From contig JADGIF010000259.1 in assembly GCA_018985225.1 (NCBI GenBank), positions 1-12,589 of the forward strand: DNA of 12,589 nt, given 5' to 3'. The first letter of the stretch is position 1. Each line of letters opens with the position of its first letter. Origin of the DNA: Amoeboradix gromovi (lineage: Eukaryota > Sanchytriomycota > Sanchytriomycetes > Sanchytriales > Sanchytriaceae). Shown here piece after piece: positions 8,822-12,589 of this stretch. Both the position numbers and the translations under genes were made by a program. The notes under the pieces were generated by a model. That model ran no database searches. It worked only from the letters and a program-made list of their open reading frames with translations, and was not told the origin of the DNA.

Positions 8822-9397
8822 AATTGTATATTGCTGCACACATACACAATATTCTTTGGTCCACTTATATACAGTTGTGTACGCTCGAAGACTTCGCATC
8901 CCTTGGGGTCTTCCTGTGTATAGCCATGCACTATCAGCTTGGGTAGGAACTCTTCAGGATCTTCATCGCGCCAAACAAGTGAATTGAGGCATCTACGTAT
9001 TTCCCATGTTAATACAACAGAGGAAAGTTTTTTGGCTGGATAGAACCGATTCAATAGCACGAAAGGCGTTCTTGACTCATGCGTCGGAAACTCCTTAAGC
9101 AGAACAACCATCGGCTCGCCTGTACATAAACCATAATGGACTCTGCGAAGCCTTTCTATTTTATTGGTATTGCCAATAAACCATGATCATTTACAGTCTG
9201 TAAATACTTTGTTTTTCACATTTAGGCATTCCTTATAGTCAAGTAATACTATTCAGCCATTCATGTTTGTTAAATCACCATATACGCTCGCAGCTGCGAA
9301 AGCATTGGATTCAATTGGAAAACCAACACTCTAAAGAAAACATATCTATGGTATGTCGCCTTAAGCAATGACAATCCTATACGAAGAGGTCTAGCAT
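8806..9397 (-). CDS. hypothetical protein, tentative four-exon gene
   Basis: I do not recognise the product. The last exon (8806-9140) is the best evidence: about 111 codons of well-mixed sequence, including TPFVLLNRFYPAKKL, VVLTWEIRRCLNSLVWRDED and LPKLIVHGYTQED. Upstream the same frame has two in-frame TGA codons but remains protein-like. A model with exons 9383-9397 (MLDLF), 9286-9330 (SVGFPIESNAFAAAS), 9195-9231 and 8806-9140, and introns of 52, 54 and 54 nt with donors GTATAG, GTATAT and GTAAAT, stays in frame and removes both TGAs, for 143 residues. The first acceptor (TTTTCTTTAG) is good; the third (CGCAGAG) is weak. A pseudogene with nonsense mutations is the alternative. The gene is divergent from DIS3. 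Confidence 0.42.
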
Positions 9398-9472
9398 AAA
9401 AAATTAAAAATTTTACTTCACTTTTCTTAGTATTTTTCATTTTACCAAAACTCTATGTTACTTTGGCTCGAA

Positions 9473-9685
9473 AGAGCTCAAAGCAATTCGAGAACCCCAC
9501 ATATGATGTGAATGGACGCCTCTAGAATCAAGACATTAGAATTGTATCAATAGCTCTTAAACTGCATCATCTGTGCATTTATGAGTCATCCTAGAAGAGT
9601 TCTGTTTACATATTAGCAACAGTTTAAACACCTGTAGTGATTTTCTGCATCCAAGGACACATCTTGCAAAACTTCCTTGAAACTG
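9473..9685. repeat. 215-bp dispersed repeat, copy 2 (213 bp), abutting DIS3
   Basis: This near-identical copy of 5864-6078 ends three bases before the DIS3 initiator ATG at 9689. The immediate 5' flank of DIS3, and so its 5' UTR and possibly its core promoter, is therefore repeat-derived. Against copy 1 it lacks the 2-nt AT and has six substitutions. Confidence 0.9.
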
Positions 9686-9688
9686 GGG

Positions 9689-12497
9689 ATGTTGTGTAAA
9701 TTAGAAACCAAGTTCATAAAATCAAAGAGAACCAATAGGGTTGGCAAGGTGGTACGAGAAATATATTTGAGGGAAGACATAGCTTGCGGGATAGCAAGCT
9801 GTCCGACTTGCAAGCAAGATTTTGGTGGAATTGGAAATAATATTATAATTCTAAGCGCGAAAGTGATTGAAAAACAAATTGATGCGTTAGAGAGTGAATT
9901 TATGAATAACATGATAATACCAATGTCTCAGCTAGATTTGTTATCAAATGTAATTAAAAAGAGAATCATGAACATAATCGAGCAGCCTAATAGAAAGTGT
10001 TTGCTATATCCTGACAAATTTTTTCTAAAGGTATATATCGAGCGGGAGCCTACCGAATCTAAAGAGGCATTTGAGTTTCGTAAAATGGAGAAATTATTGG
10101 AATACTACAGGCAGCACTGCAAATACATTAGCAACCTCACTAATGTGGATCTTAGTGTACACTTAATCGCAGAGTCCACGAGTGACAGTATTATTACACT
10201 TTATGATTATGCTCAGTTGATGAATTTGGACCAAGTGCTGGATCTGATATCTAATAGTGTTCATGTTGATAGTGACTTTGAACATAAGCCTCACGTTACT
10301 GAAGAGGAGATGTATAAGATGATTGAATCCAACAAAGCTTTTATCGGTAAACTGCAAGTTTCTAACTACAACTGTTTTCAAGGATCCATTTCAATTGAAA
10401 ATAAAAACATTGTATCTAAAATGATAATGGTAGTCGGTATGGAAGATATGAATAGAGCCGTTAACGGTGATTTGGTCGCTGTGGAGATTTACGACTGTTT
10501 TAATCTTATGGACGAGACCATAAACGATGATAACAATGCGGTGGAGCAATCGGCAGAATCTTCTGAGAAAGTAGAGCTGAATATTCCCAAGGGAAGAATT
10601 ATTCATATAATCAAAAGAAATCCAAAGAATCATGTTTGCTCATTAGATGTTTCTAAACTAGACCCATCTCAATTAAATAACAAGAACGGAGTTGTTGTAC
10701 CCTGTATTCCTGTTGATAAGAAGATTCCTCGCATATATATTCGTACAAGACAATTAAAGCATCTTCGAGGTAAGCGAATTATTGTGTCAATAGATGACTG
10801 GAATATTAAGAACCGATTCCCATTAGGTCATTACGTTGAAACCATTGGAAGAATCGATGATAAGGAGAGTGAAGTTATGGCTATTCTATATGACCATGAA
10901 ATCAACAATGAGCCATTTAGTAAAAATAGCTTGGATGAAATGCCATCACCCTCATGGACTCCATCGATTGAGGACTATACTGATAGAGCTGTTTGGGGTT
11001 TTGACCCACCTAACAATGCTAAGCATTTAAAAGATATATCTAATAGCAGCGTATTGGTATGTAGTATTGATCCACCTGGTTGTACAGATATTGATGACAC
11101 TCTACATTGCTGCATCATAAATGAAAATTTAGTCCAAATTGGTGTACACATCGCTGATGTTACTCATTTTGTAAAACATTTGTCAACTACAGATTTAGAG
11201 GCCGCAAAGAGAGGCACAACTGTTTATTTGGTAGATAGAAGAATTGACATGTTGCCCGGTGTACTAGGTAGCAACATTTGTTCATTGAAACAAGATTTGC
11301 CAAGATTGGCATTCTCAGTTGTATGGGAAATGAATCCTCACACTTTAAAAATCCATAAAACTACTTTCTGCAAATCGGTTATTAAGAGTGTCGGGTCATT
11401 TACCTATGATCAAGCTCAATCTAAACTAGACTCCAATAGCAATGATCCTATTACTACATCATTAAAGATGTTAAATTCTGTAGCTCGGCTATTAAGGCAG
11501 AGAAGAATTCAGAATGGCGCATTAACACTTGCTAGTCCTGAAGTTCGATTTAAGCTAGAGAATGAAGCCCAGGACCCCGTTGATTTAGAGCTTAAGGAAT
11601 TAAAAGAGGCCAACCAGTTAGTAGAGGAGTATATGTTGATGGCTAATATAACGGTAGCGGATAGGTTATATGAGTACTTTCCATCTTTTGCATTGTTGAG
11701 ATGCCATCCTAAACCACCAGAAGATAATTTTAAGCAAGTGCAACAGTCATTAAATAAATTTGGATTCAAGGTTGATGTTAAGACATCAAAAGCGTTGGCA
11801 GACTCCTTGAATAGTTTGGTTATTCCAAATGATCCTTACTTTAATACTCTTACTAGAATTCTAGGTAACATGAATTAATTTAGTCACTCGTTGTATGTAT
11901 CAAGCCAAATACTTCTCCAGCGGAAGTGTTAGTTATGATGGATTTATGCATTATGGTTTGAGTTGCCCAATTTACACACATTTTACTTCTCCTATACGTA
12001 GATACGCGGATGTCATAGTGCATCGATTATTAGAATCTACAATTACGATGAACGCAGTGCCCAAAGAGCTTAAAGATAAACAGCTGATGAAAGAATTGTG
12101 TGATACAATAAACTACAGAAATCAACAGGCACAACATGCCAGCAGACAAAGTGTAGTATTATACACTCATATTTATTTCAGAGGAAAAGACATTCAGGAA
12201 GATGCATATATAATGAAGATAACAAAGAATGGAATAGTGATACTGATTCCCAAATATGGATTAGAGAGTGTAGCATATTTTGATGAATCGCAAATGATGA
12301 GTAGCAAAGTTGACTTAGAACAGCAGATGATCGAAGATGGGGAAGGAAATAAATTAAGACAATTGGAGAAGGTGAAAGTAAAAGCAGAAGTAGTCAACAC
12401 CAGTACAAATAAAGACATTCCAAATTGGAAGTTAGAGCTAACCATATTAGAACCACTCACGAATCTATTCAAAAGCAGGAAGATAAGAAAAATATAA
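9689..12497 (+). CDS. DIS3: DIS3/RRP44, catalytic 3'-5' exoribonuclease of the RNA exosome, two exons
   Basis: DIS3 degrades and processes RNA in the exosome, mainly in the nucleus. The spliced product is 929 residues (human 958, yeast 1001). In order: the CR3 cysteines C33, C38 and C41 after [14 protein letters not shown]; a PIN-type domain to about 190; cold-shock domains at about 215-265 and 290-395; the RNB domain at about 425-760; and an S1-like domain at about 830-915. The RNB motif [15 protein letters not shown] keeps all four catalytic aspartates (D461, D467, D469, D470), and [13 protein letters not shown] is intact. The PIN catalytic positions are lost: the usual PDTN is LSAK (S56), and the later ND is ES (S163). 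The start is ATG 9689, aligning with the family N-terminus MLKSK; a TTG at 9677 is not needed. A 19-nt intron at 11865-11883 restores [11 protein letters not shown]. Identity is certain. Confidence 0.97.
11865..11883 (+). other. 19-nt spliceosomal-type intron in DIS3
   Basis: The interrupting segment is GTAACATGAATTAATTTAG, bounded by GT and AG, phase 1. Unspliced, the frame ends at TAA 11876-11878. Removal of exactly these 19 bases gives [17 protein letters not shown], matching the highly conserved RILATRCM block, so a longer intron would delete conserved residues. TTAAT just before the TTTAG acceptor could act as a branch site, leaving almost no room between elements. Confidence 0.85.
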
Positions 12498-12510
12498 AAT
12501 AAATGCATAT

Positions 12511-12567
12511 GAGACATCAAATATAAAAACTGGACTAACTTTCAGTAACAGCTTGGAACATTATTTC
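12511..12567 (-). repeat. 57-bp imperfect inverted repeat, right arm (copy D)
   Basis: It begins 13 bases after the DIS3 stop codon and pairs with 8765-8821. The 23-bp core is 12511-12533 (GACATCAAATATAAAAAC inside it). Its position directly downstream of DIS3 means it must lie in the DIS3 3' UTR or transcription-end region, and the AT-rich core could contribute a poly(A) signal. The last 22 bases of the window show nothing further. Confidence 0.78.
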
Positions 12568-12589
12568 AGCTTTATTACTTTATGGATTT

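Noticed and set aside
9135-9330. TGA read as tryptophan (alternative code)
   Set aside because: Two in-frame TGAs on the minus strand and a TGG/TGA difference between repeat copies suggested it. TGA, however, stops BLM10 right after its conserved C-terminus, TGG encodes Trp in the conserved genes, and no TGA interrupts the long frames.
9677-9688. DIS3 start at TTG 9677
   Set aside because: A eukaryotic gene would use the ATG at 9689, which aligns with the conserved N-terminus; the four extra residues lie largely in repeat sequence.
1-12589. CRISPR arrays, rRNA or tRNA genes
   Set aside because: No regularly spaced repeats, cloverleaf sequences or rRNA blocks were seen on either strand.

Overview
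The window is AT-rich nuclear DNA of a eukaryote. Two conserved eukaryotic proteins are clearly recognisable: a BLM10/PA200 (PSME4) proteasome activator at the left and the exosome nuclease DIS3/RRP44 at the right. Both reading frames are broken where a short GT...AG intron restores homology: 19 nt in DIS3 (strong) and most likely 52 nt in BLM10 (tentative). Stop usage fits the standard code, since TGA ends BLM10 directly after its conserved C-terminus and TAA ends DIS3. Very short introns, a degenerate DIS3 PIN site, a shortened BLM10 and a Sel1-repeat relic with an MLKL-like helical N-terminus suggest an early-diverging fungus or another reduced protist. I cannot name the lineage from this window.

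Layout. 1-96: left arm of a 96-bp inverted repeat. 253-4456 (+): BLM10/PSME4 in two exons. 4457-5020: no supported gene. 5021-5690 (+): four-helix-bundle plus Sel1-repeat gene, frameshifted and probably decayed. 5864-6078: a 215-bp repeat, also found at 9473-9685. 5948-6552 (-): tentative three-exon gene for a small Cys-containing membrane protein. 6553-6923: AT-rich spacer with a short tandem repeat. 6924-7711 (+): unrecognised protein, probably with one intron. 7712-8640 (-): degraded coding matter with an Ulp1-like (C48) signature, ending in the right arm of the 96-bp inverted repeat. 8765-8821: one arm of a second inverted repeat. 8806-9397 (-): tentative four-exon gene of unknown function. 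9473-9685: second copy of the 215-bp repeat, ending 3 bp before the DIS3 start codon. 9689-12497 (+): DIS3/RRP44. 12511-12567: other arm of the second inverted repeat.

Functionally the two conserved genes are housekeeping: one opens the 20S proteasome, the other is the catalytic 3'-5' RNase of the exosome. They need not be linked in pathway. Between them lies accessory, repeat-rich DNA with decayed or lineage-specific genes. The most notable points are the 19-nt intron, the loss of the PIN endonuclease residues in DIS3 with the RNB site intact, the YFA terminus of BLM10, and two tandem inverted-repeat pairs sharing a 23-bp core, each bracketing one conserved gene. Splice models outside BLM10 and DIS3 were fitted by eye and may be over-fitted, because GT and AG are frequent in such sequence.
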